DNA of 64,000 nucleotides. It comes from Anoplopoma fimbria. Taxonomy: Eukaryota > Chordata > Actinopteri > Perciformes > Anoplopomatidae. The stretch lies in contig NC_072465.1 in the NCBI RefSeq assembly GCF_027596085.1, positions 22,427,707-22,491,706 on the forward strand, read 5' to 3'. A model generated the notes under the pieces. The model saw nothing but the letters and a program-made list of their open reading frames with translations, made no database searches and had not been told where the DNA came from. Every line of letters begins with the position of its first letter. Within the stretch, counting starts at the first letter, position 1. The position numbers and the translations under genes are program-made. Below, in pieces: positions 49,277 through 64,000 of this stretch.

Positions 49277-52200
49277 GAGGATCAGATGACCCTCCAACCT
49301 TTTGAAACTGTTTGATCAAACCCTCCGTCTCTGCTAAGGACACATTGAGTGAAACTCAGGCCTGTCTCTCTTTGCAAGGATTTTTTTTTCTTTCTCTCTG
49401 GTCGTTTTGTGGTTGCAGTTACTTGGATTGGATGAATACAGTAAATGGTCTAAGTTTAGTGCCAACAAAATGCCCTTGTTCTTTTTTTTCTGTCTTTGCT
49501 TAAAGACCCACTGAAAGAATTGCGAAAACATTGAGTCAGCAGTAAAAAAAAAAAAATGAAACCAACTTGGAACTGATTTTAAAAGAAATGGAAAACATGT
49601 TTACGCTTATATTCTTACTGACTGCTGTCCATCTTTATCTGTCTGGTCTCCCCCACTACCATTGTTAGGAATGTGAGAAATGTTGGCATTGGACATAAAA
49701 AACAAACGAATGAACAAAAACTGACAATATTGACTATTGGGGGTTTATTATTAAAATTTTTTTATCCCAATGTGAAACCTTAGGATATCTGCTGTTACTA
49801 AGTGCCGATCCAAGAGTAGTGCTCTGTTTGTTCCAAATTTAAAGTCTGTCCACCACACTGCGCATTGGCATAATATTCATGAAAGGTAACTTGAAATCAG
49901 GAATTACTTTGTCACTAAAATTGTGATTGTTCTGGCCTTTTTCCAAGTATAATGTGCTTCTCCCTCTTTGAGTGACCTGAGATTAGTTGCAGCATACCTC
50001 ACTGAGCAGACATTTCCTGTCCTTGCCAATATTTCTGCACTCTGACAGGTCCATTCTTAAAAAATGTATTTAAAACATGTAAAAACACTGTCTCTGTGAA
50101 CTACCCTGGGAAGCACCAACATGTGTGTAAATCCACAAACAACTCTAAGCAACTAATACAGCTATGTAAAAAATAAATAGTCCTTAGCCATGAATAAAAT
50201 AATAAATTGTTTTATTCATTTTGAACAAGCTCTAAAATGAATGAAACAATTGCATGCCAGTATATTTAATAGCTGTGGTACCACTTATTAGTCATTTGAA
50301 AATAAGATACAGTATGTACATTCTCTAAAAAGCAGTAATGAATTTTTATATTTATGTTACAGGAAAATAAAACTTGCAGTAATCCCATTTAGCGAGTTTT
50401 TGCAAAATACGCAAATGCTTTATATTATATTTTTTATCACTTCGATACTTTATCCTCTGGACTTTTCTTTTTACATCTACGGCATTAGACAATAGAGCAA
50501 TTCTTCCATAATTACCTGACATGATCTCACACATCTAAACTTAATTAGGCCCACTTGTAACATGAAAACGAACACGCAATATGGCAACCAAATATTTAGC
50601 ATCTGGACGCCAGATGTGTCCAATTCATATATCCATAATTCCCAACACGGCTCCACTCAAACACAGTCTGAATTATTGTACATTCTCCAAGAGTCCATGT
50701 GCTGTGGAGGATTTATGGGTAATCATTTGCTGCGGTACCGTTTGTATGGAATTTATAGCGTCCCAGCGGTCATAAACGTATGCATGTTTTTCTACAGTAT
50801 AATCCGCTAAAACATAAACAAGGTTCATCCAAGTGCTACCAATCACTGAATATTGATTACATATATTATTCTACAATATGTTCAGTTTCCAGCTTGTGAC
50901 CTTCTGGGGTGATTTAACGCTCTGAACCCAAAGCAGTTTCTTTTTGCTCCTGTCATCTTGTACTAACTGTGGCCTTGTTTTCCACTGAAATGTATAAGTC
51001 TTACAACTCTATGGAAACAGCACAGTCGCGTCTAGAAAGTGGGGAGAACTCAAATGTTTTTTGGGCAGTACGACATAAATAAAATGCCATGCATCAAAAA
51101 AGAAGAATGGAAACATAAGTTTAATTTTTTTTGATAATTTCTTTTAACAAAAATTGGAAAAAAATTGGAATCTATATAATCACATTTTTTGAAAGTGTCC
51201 TACAACCTCTACTAACAACCTCTCTTGTCTTCTCCTCTATGCTCTGTGTAAACAGCCTGCAGTTCAGTTACAGTTTTCTTGACTTTTGGTCATGTGACTG
51301 TTGGTCATTCATTGCTTCCCAGTTGTAGAAAATAATTTAATGTTTTTTGGGGGTCTGGTTGGTGCAAACGGTTTATTTGTCACAAAATTTTAAATGAGAC
51401 AGAATTAAGTGATTTTGATGAAATATCACAATTTTAATCTTCTATTTGTTTACATTTCCTGACTGAGGCGTTACATGATCCGTTCAAGGACAGCCGGAGA
51501 AGTTGATAATCCAGCGATAATAAGAAAACATGCTTTTCCAATTGGCTTTTGGGGTTCAGAGGGTTAACCTTAAGAGTAAACACAGACCTTTTGTGCATCA
51601 CCACTAACTGCACACTTCTGTCCTTGGCCCTGAAGTTGCAGTGAGCATGGGATTTTCAGTTTAAACATCCTTAATCCACACTGAGGTGGTCGGTCAGTCT
51701 GCCACATGAGAGGGTGAAGAAGAAAAAAGCATTACTAAGCCTTTGCTGTCATTTTCAATGAATCTGTCTGTTGTCCGTTTTCGGTCCAGCAGTGTTGCTG
51801 CTGAATGCCCACAGAATTGAAACAAGATGGATAAAACAACACCTCACAGTCAGCCAGCAGTGTGAGTTTGTGGATTAGCAATCTGCTGCCCTCCTGTGGA
51901 GTCATGGTGACACTGTTCATGATGGAATATTAAAGTAGATTAAAAAACTCCCATATAGCTAATTCCTTCATGTATTTATCTTTTTTTCCATTTTTTTTTA
52001 TTACTGAACGAACATTTTAATAGATCAGTAGTATATTTTTGTATTATTATATTTAACCTCTTTTTAAATGTTTACATGCCAGCGTTGATTAAAAACAGTT
52101 GCCATATGAGATTAATCTGATTTTAAAAAAAATATGTCAAAACATTTAGTAATTTAGATGCTCAAAGAACTTTACATTAATTTCTCATCTTTATGTTCCC

Positions 52201-55200
52201 TCCTCTGCACCGATCCAGTGGATGTATAGCATAACACATCCTGTTTTTGACGCCTATATCCTCAGAGGAGCAGCGACAGTTTATGAGGTATGCCTGTCCA
52301 ACTGCTCATTAGAAGGAGCAAATTAATCCTCTCAGGGATTTTTTTCACTGTGCGAGGCCAACAACAACAGATGCACAGACCGACTTCTGGAAAACTCTAG
52401 ATTATTGGTTAATTACGCTTTCTATGTGGAGGAAGGTTTGCCCAGATCTTATTGTGAGGAATTGGACTAAATGTCAGCATCAGCAGCAGCAGCAGCAGCA
52501 CCATGGCATACTGAACAAAGCCTCCGAGGCATGAGTGACTTCATCTTTGTGATAGTCCAAGACTGGAATGCATTATGGTCCGACTGGTGGAAGTCATGGT
52601 GCTGTAGGATTCTATCAAATGATGTGCAGAGACTGATTGTTCGGGAATAGACAAAGGCTTTACTGAAAACCACTTTACAGGGAATGCTTTATGCATGCTC
52701 ATCCATAAGGAATTCCTGCATAATAATGACGCCTATATTTAGACAGCAACATACATTTCATGCTGCACGGAGCCTCGGAGGGAGAGTGATGTGGCGTTTG
52801 ATGTAGGATTCCGTGTTGTGAACGTAAACACTGACGGATCGCATAGTTTTCTGTCAGTTTCATTTGTTTTTGTATCAGCTGTTTTACCATCTTTATAATA
52901 ACTCAAATATTGCAATAGTGATTTACATCACTGTAGTCAGTATGTGGGGCTTTAAAATAAAGATGCTTTAAATTCAGCTGTGGTATTGGCTCTTGTTTGT
53001 GAGGATGAAAGATCCCTGCAGATGGGTGGATCAACATTCATTCACATCATATTGTTTTTTTTTAACATAATTGTTCTGTCTCTGAAGTTTAACCATCCTA
53101 AAGCGGCCATTTGTAACAGCGTTCAATGGAAGTACTTTACACAAAATCTTTAAAGTCCGCAACATCTGATTACAATTGCATTCAGAATGCAGACCGTATG
53201 TGAATGCTGGCCATTCCAACTTTCCTGGACTTTCCCCGTTTCCAGCAGTGTTGCCTCTCTTGAGCCGAGTGGTGGGACCCTGCCATCCTCTGGTCCATCA
53301 GCAAACAATCACTTACGACTCACAGCTCAGCGTTGGTTTAACTTAATTTAGGTTAACACAAAAGTGCAAAGAGAAACCAGTGTTTCCGCTGCAGTCATTT
53401 AACAGCGCCAAGGCAGCAAGACATTTCCCACTCCTGATAAAAAGAAAATGTACAAATGAAGGTTATTAATTAGCATTGCTTTCCCTCAAAAGTGACAACA
53501 TTTTGACTTATGTTATAAGTATTTGATTTTAGCTGTGCAACTAGTGGCCTGGGCCAGGGTTATCATTCATTGTCCATTACGGCAACAAAGAAGCTATTCC
53601 GCAATGAGCCAAGACCAGCCTTTATGTTCAGCAACCAATGTGACCATGACAAAAGGCACCAACAACTTTATCCTGCTGTTTTTCTGACGTTGGCTCAGAA
53701 ATTGCTGATATTTGTCATTTTGGAAGGCAGCGACAGTGACAGACACTTTAGTGGTTTAGTTTGGAGAACTTTTTGTCCTCCTTTAGTTGAGAGAAACTCT
53801 GTGGTTGGCTCAAACCAAGCTGCTTCATCGAACAGTAAATAATGAAGCAGCTCCGGAAACCCATTGTTTTACCCACAGCCAGTTATTAAATCAGAAATGA
53901 ATGAGCATCCAGATGTCACTTTCTAGAAAGTCCTTGTGTCTCTTTGTAGATTTACTCTAGAAACTGACACTAATGATAATTAGTGCCTGATTTATATTGA
54001 ATTTTTGAGGATGATATCAATATTTATGTTTTAAAATCAATATAGTGGTATAAAATTCTTCTTTTTTTGCAGGTTTTTCGTACTACTTTAGCAGATATGC
54101 TCAAATGAGCCAATCATGTGGGCCATCTAATAAAGTGTTGATGCTCTGATTCACAGTCTGAGCAGATGTAACTCTCTGTCCAAAATCAATGGAGTAGTGA
54201 AATGAGCATTTTGCTTTACGAGGGTTTTTCGTCACAGAAAATTGCTTTCGATTCTCTCGGGAACCTTCAAAAGAAAAAAACAAAAACAAAACACACATAC
54301 TGATGTGTTTGCTTGGTAATGAGCCGGCTTGGATCAGGTGTAGGTAGTAAACAACTGTGGCAGTCCGGAGCAGGCATACGATTAAATCACATGCCGATTC
54401 TATATCAATGTGCTTGATTCATGCGGCTGAACATTTATTTATTATGTCATTACATAAAAACAGCTGTATTTGAAGTTGCTTGTATCAAATACAAGAAAAA
54501 AACCAAAACACAAGATGGATACGCCTTGACACATAATACAGTTCCCCTTTGCTTTGTGAGTTTTTCCCATTTTTTGCCCTTTTTTTATTGGAGGAATTTT
54601 TAAAACTCGTTCCAGCACAGCTCTAATCCTCCGTGTTATAGATCACCTGAAACAGGCAGCAGAGCGGTCTGGCCTCCTTGTGACGAGACAGAATATTTTT
54701 ATCTATGTCCCATCTGTGCACAAATTGTTCTCCTTTTCATAAATCATTGAGCTAAGGCAATTGCACAGGCGGGAGGAAGTGAGACCTCCCCCTGGTGTTG
54801 AGGGAGCAGCCACTGTGTCCAATATCTCTTACTTGTTTGTTCAGTGAGATGTGCTGAGAGAACAAACGTGAGCGGTATCAAACGTGACACATTTAAAGTC
54901 TGAGCGGATGTTTTTGGAATAAATGTGTCACTTTCCGCTGTCTTCATTGTGCGCATGAATGACTGTGACTGTGTGAGTGCTTTGCAAGTAAATGAGTCCA
55001 GCACGCCTCATATTTTATCACATTTGCTCGAATATGTTCGCTCAAGATAACAAACCGTGCTCTGGGAAATTGTCTGCGTGTGTGTTTTACTGAGTGTTTG
55101 GTTTTGCAGTTAAGGAAAAGACATATCTGAATAGTAATAGTTTTTTGAAGAGGGGAGGCATTGATTGTTGTGATTTAGGTGAGATAAAAGTCCCTTATAT

Positions 55201-55639
55201 GTTTTATTTCCTTATATATGATGATGATCTCCTTTCATTCCTCACCTGTGTTTTCTTTTTCTGGTTTTACAGTTTATAAAACATGTGACTTGTGTTTAAG
55301 GAAGAGGGCCTTTCCTCAGGGATGCACTAATCATTATTTCTGTCAATAATGAGCTCATTAAGTGGATCAGGTATTGAACACAACGAGACAAATCCAGATT
55401 AGATATTCTTCAGTGTCAGTGTTTCTGCTAATAGTTGCATTTTTTTTCAGCCACCGTTAGTTCCACATCAATTCCCTCACCTCAAATCACCTTAATCATT
55501 TCCAATGAGTCACCTTGCAGTGAGGTGCAAAGATTTTTAAAATTGGGGGAAAAGGGTATTGGCTGATGGTTGTCGGAATTGGTATAAAAGAAAAGAAAGA
55601 TTGGTTGTCACTACCTTTGTATGCCTCCTTAATGGCGGA
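49277..55639. other. Non-coding stretch, no gene recognised
   Basis: About 6.4 kb with no supported gene. It includes a (CAG)7 tract at 52481-52501 and a repeat-poor, balanced-composition stretch near 50380-50815 that could be a conserved non-coding element. Dispersed A and T runs. Confidence 0.5.
52481..52501 (+). repeat. (CAG)7 trinucleotide repeat
   Basis: Seven CAG units in intergenic sequence. Confidence 0.9.
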
Positions 55640-56010
55640 CCATCTGTCTGGTCCATTCTAGAGAACGCAGTGTCTTAGGCCTGGATGGAGTTTCTGCAAA
55701 TTTGACACAAACGGTCACTTGGGCTCAAGGAAGAACTAATTTGATTTTGGCGGTTAAAGGTCAGAATTCAGGGTGACTTTTACCTCATGTGCAACCAATT
55801 CCCTTGAATGTGTTGAGCCAATTTCTTCATATTTGGCACAAGCCTCAACTTGCTGTCAAGGTTGAACTGAGTAGAACTTGGTGGTCAAAGGTCACTGTAA
55901 CTCCAAAAAAAAAAATCATGTTTTTGAGCCATAACTCATATGCTAATTATGACAGTTTCACAAAGATGTCCTTTGATCCTGTCTAATAGGATCAAATGAT
56001 AAAGTGGTTA
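55640..56010 (+). repeat. Dispersed repeat with ~130-bp internal duplication
   Basis: TTCTGCAAATTTGACACAAA plus AAGGAAGAACTAATTTGATT at about 55692-55750 recurs as TTCTTCATATTTGGCACAAG plus AAGGTTGAACTGAGTAGAAC at about 55823-55880, each followed by a GGTCAAAGGTCA-like stretch. A common percomorph repeat with tandem internal structure. Confidence 0.6.
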
Positions 56011-56164
56011 CATTTTGGACAAATGTGAATTTAAACTGCAATGACTGAGCTCAGAAAAGGAGGTGAAAAACATCGTGTTAAATGTAACATCATAACTTAC
56101 GTTATTTTCTGGGCTGGTCAGTTGTTTATGACGCAATAGACTTAAGATAAAACAAATCAATACA

Positions 56165-56420
56165 TTAATTAATTTGTCAATAAATAGAAAATTAATTGGC
56201 ATTAATTCCCAAAGTTAGTTAATTCATTATCAAGAAAAAAATACCAAACATTCTCTGGTTGCAGCTCCTCAAATGTGAAGATTTGCTGTCATACTGTCAT
56301 TTATATTGTTGTAAATTGTAAATACTTTTGAGTTGTGGACTGTTGGTCAGACAAAACAAGCAATTTGAAGATGTTTTTCACTATTTTATTAAAAAAATGA
56401 TTAACCCATGAATCGCAAAA
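56165..56420 (+). repeat. Dispersed repeat family 1, copy 4
   Basis: ATACCAAACATTCTCTGGTT, CAAATGTGAAGATTTGCTGT, GAGTTGTGGACTGTTGGTCA and GACAAAACAAGCAATTTGAA follow the family order closely; the best-preserved copy. Confidence 0.7.
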
Positions 56421-57739
56421 AAAACGTTGATTATGATAATACATAAGATACATATGATTCTGATTCTGACAGTGTGGATAAAGATGTTAAAGTTATATTA
56501 GGGGAAATAAAATAAGCAAACTGGTTTGAGGGATTAATACTTGATGGTGAGTTGTGATCTAATATGTTTTCCTATGAACTTTGAACCCTGAGGCCATACA
56601 ATATATTCCAAAACCCATAAAAAGGCCAATTACAAACCATTTCCTCTAAATGGATGGTACAATAATTGGCTTTATTTATATCACATTTGAATCAGTGCAA
56701 GCACTTAATAGAGCCAATAAACAAACTCTTCCTCAGATTTATGGGCACTTTGGCACTGTCAGCAGCACACCACCAGCGTTGGAATTGATCCCACTCAGCA
56801 GTGATGTATACACAAGCACCAACACCACCCTGCTTGTCAGAGGCTCCAGATATACTACTCATTAAAAGCCCAAAACAATACATCCTGTTAATGTGTTCAT
56901 AATTACAGGGACCCCAGTGGGAGCAAAACAGAGCTTTTAGAGAGATCCATCTGTGATGTTGCACTGAGGATTGCCGATGTCTCTTCAAAGGCGCACTACG
57001 TCTAATGAGGACTCCCGCTTTGAAGTCTGTCCTCATGAAGCTTTCTGCTTTGTTTGCTTTTGTTTGGATTTTTGCAGAAGAGATGAATTGCTCGGCCATT
57101 AACATTAAAAAGGAATGAAGGGGAAGCTTACATCATGGCTTGGGTGATTGGATTTGATTGTTGTGGTCTGGTAATTGTAAAAAAAACAAAACCTTAAAAT
57201 TACATATTGTGGTTAATGGAGGACAGCAGCCCCCCCCCTACACACCGTGTTTCTTTATGCAACACAAAATGATGAAGCACATCGAAAAAGCACATACATG
57301 GCCTCTGTTTTGTACTTCCTCTGGGAAATGCAAGAGCAAAATGCTTTTAATATTGCAGCATTATATCATTGTCATTAGGCAGAAATGACTGCTCATTATT
57401 ATTTAGATTCAATTTGCCTTGCAACACTCCTCTCCTCTATTATTATGCATTGCCTCTGTGAGCTAACAGCGGATGTGTTTTGCACCGGGTCCTTTCCCAC
57501 AGCTGTGCCCAGGCTGTCTCATCGCCTCAGCTGACCTGAATCATCCCCTCAGTCAGGCCCTCACAGCGCTATCGGTTAAATATTTTACAGATGCCCGGGT
57601 CAGTAAATGGTTCTGTAACACAGAGTCCACAGTACTTTCATGTCTGTTGGGCTTGTTGGAATCAGATGCAGTTATGGCCTTTTGGAAATAGTCAGTGTTG
57701 AATCATATTGGAGGTGTGACAGGCAGAATTGACAAGCAG

Positions 57740-58330
57740 GTAGTATTAGACTCTGTGACATCACCCATAAGTTTCTGAAGAGCCAAAGTCAAGCTCACAG
57801 TGGGCGGCTCCGGCTACGCCATATTGGCAGTGACGACACAGCCTAATCCAAAAACTAGGCTGAGAAGTGGAGCGTGGACGGAGCCAAGCAGGACAAATGA
57901 AGCCTGGTTGCTGAAACCAGCCCACCTAGCTCAAAGCTACAAAGCTAGCTAAGGCTAACCGGTCCAACAAGCTAGGCTAAGAAGCTAGGCGATATGCTAC
58001 CCCGTGTTGCTAGCCGGCTAAAAATTTAATAAAATGTAATACAATAAAATAAAATAATAGAATTTCACTCACCGAAAATGTTTTACTCTTCATTGACTTT
58101 ATTTTATAGAGACCTACGTGTATTTTCAAAAGAGAATGCCCTTAATGTTAATATGCGGCCACTGCCTTAATTTGCATAGCTTTAAGCTTAATATGATTTA
58201 AATGGGTGAGTTATATAAAAATTCACCCTCTGTGCAGTTTTCATGAACAGGGGTTTTAGCAATGAAGACCAAAACTGTTTTTGAACCAGGCTGTAAACAG
58301 ATTTATATTTTAAATTATTTTAACATGGAA
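57740..58330. repeat. Probable dispersed repeat
   Basis: GTGACATCACCCATAAGTTT, GGGCGGCTCCGGCTACGCCA, GGGTGAGTTATATAAAAATT, CACCCTCTGTGCAG and AGACCAAAACTGTTTTTGAA occur in the order of a percomorph repeat I recognise. The middle (57930-58020) is rich in GCTAGC-like strings and appears rearranged. Confidence 0.5.
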
Positions 58331-60739
<2,409 letters not shown>

Positions 60740-61035
60740 ACAGCTATTGAATGGATTACAATGACATTTGGTCAAAATTTGTCCAAATACACCTGCAAAA
60801 CTAATGACAATCTCATCCGCCTAAGCTGTATTTTGTGCTAATTGGCAATTGTTAGCATGCAATTAAGCTAAAATGAGTTTGTGAGCACTGTAAACATTAT
60901 ACCTGCTAAACATCGCCTCTATTTAGTACTCTTCACAGAGCAAAGTTACAAAGCGCTTCAGAAGAGTGACATTGAAAGCACCGCTATGCCAAAGGACGGC
61001 CTCACAGAGCTGCTAGCATGGCTGTAGATTTATTC
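60740..61035 (+). repeat. Dispersed repeat family 2, copy 3 (fragment)
   Basis: ACACCTGCAAAACTAATGAC, ACATTATACCTGCTAAACAT and CACAGAGCTGCTAGCATGGC match the 3' half of the family; the 5' half is missing. Confidence 0.65.
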
Positions 61036-61041
61036 TGCTAG

Positions 61042-61100
61042 TATTATTATTATTATTAGTAGTAGTAGTAGTAGTAGAACTAGTAGTAGTAGTAGCAGCA
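61042..61100 (+). repeat. Compound (TAT)n(TAG)n trinucleotide repeat
   Basis: ATT/TAT units change into AGT/TAG units, then CAG, over about 59 bp, directly after a repeat family 2 copy. Confidence 0.9.
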
Positions 61101-61179
61101 AGTAAATAAATCTCTATTTAACATTTGAAAACACCATAATTGTCATTGACAAAATCTCCATCACATTTAAGGGAAGCTC

Positions 61180-61640
61180 TGGAAAGATCCGTTGTGCACA
61201 TCTCTCATAATAAACACATTGTGTATTCTTCCCATATGGATTTATTCCGGGAAAGGTCAGCGAGCCTCCGGGGGACTCGACTCTGGAATACAGAATTTCT
61301 CGCTAAATGACAGTTTGCCAGCTGTTTGCCAGCACAATAAGTATCTCTAACCCGCCCGCAACAAAATATCTTATTTTTAAATTGCGTTCGGCGACTCCCA
61401 CATCTACAGCCGCCGAGAAAGCCGAAATTAAATAAGCATATGTCTGGGGTTGTTTATTGTGATAACCATTTTAATTGAGTTCTTGCTCCTCTCCATCCTG
61501 GTGATTCCTGCTGCAGCCCGCTACGTTCCCAAATGAGCCATCCTGCTATCTCTCACTGTGATTTGGCAGCGAAACATTCACAGCTCCGCTCAGGAGTTAC
61601 ATTAGTCAGCCCATCTGCTCCGTACAAACTGTGGTTCGCA
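61180..61640. promoter_or_regulatory. Candidate conserved non-coding element
   Basis: About 460 bp of repeat-free DNA with balanced composition, several CpGs and AT-core strings (TTTATTCCGG, ATAACCATTTTAATTG) unlike the degenerate repeats on both sides. Conservation cannot be seen from one genome, so this is only a candidate. Confidence 0.25.
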
Positions 61641-61902
61641 CTTCAAACGTGTCTCTTGCGATCGGCTACTGCAGGAAGGTGCAAGCCTGATAATTTGCAG
61701 AAATAATGCAGCAGGATGCCTTTTCTAAGACGAGAAAATAGTCGAAGGAATAACATTCGTTTTACTTTTTCCTCCCCAGCTACATATATACTGTTTGTTC
61801 TGCTGATCATATGCTGATAACTAAATAATATTAACTGTTGAATGTGTTGTGTTTTAGAGTATTGCCCACTTTTAGTTCTGGAGCCGCAATCATTAGTTTT
61901 TT

Positions 61903-62135
61903 TTCCGGCAAAAAAGCCAAACATTTGATTCTTCGAGCCTCTCAATTGTGAGAATTTTGCTGCTTTCACTTTTTACATCACAATAATTCAATCTTTTTGG
62001 GTTTCAGATTATTCGTCTCATGACATTTCCCTGGGCTATAGGAAATTGTGATGGTATTTTTTCACTGTTAATGAGGTTTTATCTTCCAAATAAGAGATCA
62101 CTGCAAAGTTATTGATTTCTTTTAGTCGCAGCCCT
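61903..62135 (+). repeat. Dispersed repeat family 1, copy 5
   Basis: AAGCCAAACATTTGATTCTT, TTGTGAGAATTTTGCTGCTT, TCAATCTTTTTGGGTTTCAG and the end TAGTCGCAGCCCT follow the family order; diverged. Confidence 0.6.
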
Positions 62136-63491
62136 AATCAATTTTCACCGTATATGAAAGTCGGGGTTTAATTCCCGGATATATTTTGTGGACGTGGTGA
62201 TTATAACTCATTGCTATTCAGGCGTTGACTCTCGTTCTGATTCTGTTCAACAAGACGAGTGAAAGGCAGAGAGAGGGCCCACAATCCTCTCTTGATTTCA
62301 TCAGCCCCCCGCCTGTCAAACCTTTTGACAAAATAAAATATCCGAGCTCAATCCACAATCAATTGAAGAGACTCTATTAGCATCCATGTCCATGCCTGTG
62401 GTCTCTCCGTTACTGGGAACTAACTCCTCTCAGGTCAGACATAAAGCAATGGTCCAATACACTGTGTTGCCCCACCAATCTATTACTGCGACAGCATGTC
62501 ATGCAGAGGCCAGGGAGCTTTCCTCCCCAGGGATCTCTAATCCAGGAGGCTGGATCTTTTCCCCAACATATGCCCTCCTCTTTGCCAACGACCTTCACAT
62601 TTCACTGCAGGGATGCCGTTCGGAATAGCAACGACACAGGTGCCATGTCGCATGCCATATCTGGCGCTGTAATTCTTGCGACTTGCGTCACATGATCCCC
62701 GAGGAGAGCGCGGCTCTTTTTCCCCGCGACTGTACCTCAAATGCCAATATGTACCCACCATGAGTGGAGAGGACGCTGATCAAAATTCATATATAATGCT
62801 GCCCAGGTTGTTGAAGGTCAGATGATGCTAATCAGAAGTATTTATCATTCAGTTATGGGATTTGTGTTTCAGTACAAACATTTAATTATTTTTTTTGTTT
62901 GTTCTCTGCCTACATTTGCAGGAAATTGTTTCGTCTTGGAAAGTCTGTGTTGTCAGGTTTCTGCCTCTGTGTGTGTTTTTGTGTGACATGTGCAAACATA
63001 ATTATGCACTGTATGAAAGTAGGCACTGTGTTTTGTGTGTTTGTTTTTTTTGAAGTGCAACCGTAACATTAAGGCACAGACGTTGATGAGATGCAGAGTT
63101 TAATTCCCTCGTCGTCCTCCATGTGTGTCACGCTTGTTTTATGCATCGCTGTGGCAGCAGCTGCTCGCGTTTCCTTGGTGGTGAAAGACTTCCTGAGGCG
63201 TACAGAAATTCAAATACAAAATCTTAGCATAAACGGAACAAATATTGTGACCAATTCAAATAAAACCACCATAGTATATCATTTCACAAACCCTGTTTCC
63301 TAGATTTTGTGTTTATATACTACTTATTTGGAACTGTGAATAGAATCTGACAGAAACATGGAACCACCTGAACTATGTTTTTTTTACTTTACATAAGTTA
63401 TTGGCTCAGTGGCAAAAGTTTGTTTTTGAGAAGTATTTCAGGAACATCTGCTTGTTACAAATAAAGCACGCTCAATGTTTTTTTAGCAACC
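62136..63491. other. Non-coding stretch, no gene recognised
   Basis: Several small overlapping ORFs (62386-62761, 63091-63303) show no known domain. 62280-62760 is repeat-poor and could hold regulatory sequence. Confidence 0.45.
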
Positions 63492-64000
63492 CATGGCTCC
63501 AGTGATGGCAACACCGGTGGGTTGGTCAGTCCTCCACTTTGGTCCAGACTGAAATATCTCAACTATTGGATGCAATGCTTTAACATTTTGTAAAGTTATG
63601 GTTTCCCAGATGATGCATCCTACTGACTTTGTTGATCCCTTGACTTTTCATCTAACGCCATCCCCAAGTCAAAGTTTAGTTTTCTTGCAGTGAGACAGCT
63701 TGACATCTACTGGATGGATTGACACATACATGTTTACATATTATTCTAGTCCTTCTGACGTTAGTATTCCCCAGGTTTTTCATTTTTTGGTTTTGAGCGA
63801 AACGCTGTAGAAAGTTTTGCTTCAGCTTTTCAAGGTCCCTAGATAATAAATTCAAATGACTTTGGTGATCTGTTAACTTTTCAAAATGCCATCAATTCAA
63901 AATCTAATACTTTGGTTTACAACTAAATACTAAAACTGTCATTCCCATTAGCCTCAGCTGTACTTTGTGTTTAGCAGGCAGCAACCTCCGGTTCTGAAAG
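63492..64000 (+). repeat. Dispersed repeat family 2, copy 4, cut by window end
   Basis: CTCCACTTTGGTCCAGACTG, AAATATCTCAACTATTGGAT, GATCCCTTGACTTTTCATCT, CATTCCCATTAGCCTCAGCT and GTACTTTGTGTTTAGC match the family 2 order. It continues past 64000. Confidence 0.7.

Noticed and set aside
56692..57105. 137-codon ORF on the - strand
   Set aside because: No recognisable family, no flanking exon signals. Sequence looks like unique non-coding DNA.
63091..63303. 70-codon ORF with a signal-peptide-like start
   Set aside because: Hydrophobic N-terminus only; the rest matches nothing and no upstream or downstream exon is evident.

Overview
This is nuclear DNA from a ray-finned fish, most likely a percomorph. 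The genes have vertebrate intron-exon structure, the proteins are closest to fish and mammalian families, and the rest is AT-rich and full of dinucleotide microsatellites, a tRNA-derived SINE, Tc1-like and other inverted-repeat DNA elements, and dispersed repeats familiar from percomorph genomes. Only three protein-coding genes are supported, all in the first 22.6 kb.

Layout. (1) 36-1825, + strand: the last six coding exons of a mitochondrial glutamate carrier (SLC25A22/SLC25A18/slc25a55 group); the first ~68 codons lie left of the window. (2) 4408-14188, - strand: a complete tetraspanin-2 gene (tspan2) of eight coding exons encoding 219 residues, tail-to-tail with the carrier. (3) 21942-22538, - strand: the single coding exon of nerve growth factor (ngf), 198 residues with all six cystine-knot cysteines. 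Tandem tspan2-ngf on one strand matches the human TSPAN2-NGF order on 1p13, so both identities are supported by sequence and by conserved synteny. (4) 22.6-64 kb: about 41 kb with no recognisable coding exon. This is the 5' side of ngf and may include its non-coding first exons and a long intron, but the sequence alone cannot show that.

The genes do not form a pathway. The carrier moves glutamate across the inner mitochondrial membrane, Tspan2 is a four-pass membrane organiser known from oligodendrocytes and smooth muscle, and NGF is a secreted neurotrophin. The linkage is an old syntenic block.

The most notable structure is in the mobile DNA. The ngf coding exon is squeezed between two inverted-repeat elements, one starting 120 bp after the stop codon and the other ending 63 bp before the splice acceptor. 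A SINE and two copies of a different element carrying 28-bp internal repeats share one 3' tail. Two dispersed families (four and five copies) each lie in one orientation, antisense to ngf and tspan2. I found no CRISPR array, operon, prokaryotic island or clearly new system. Repeat-family assignments come from memory of fish repeats, not a database search.
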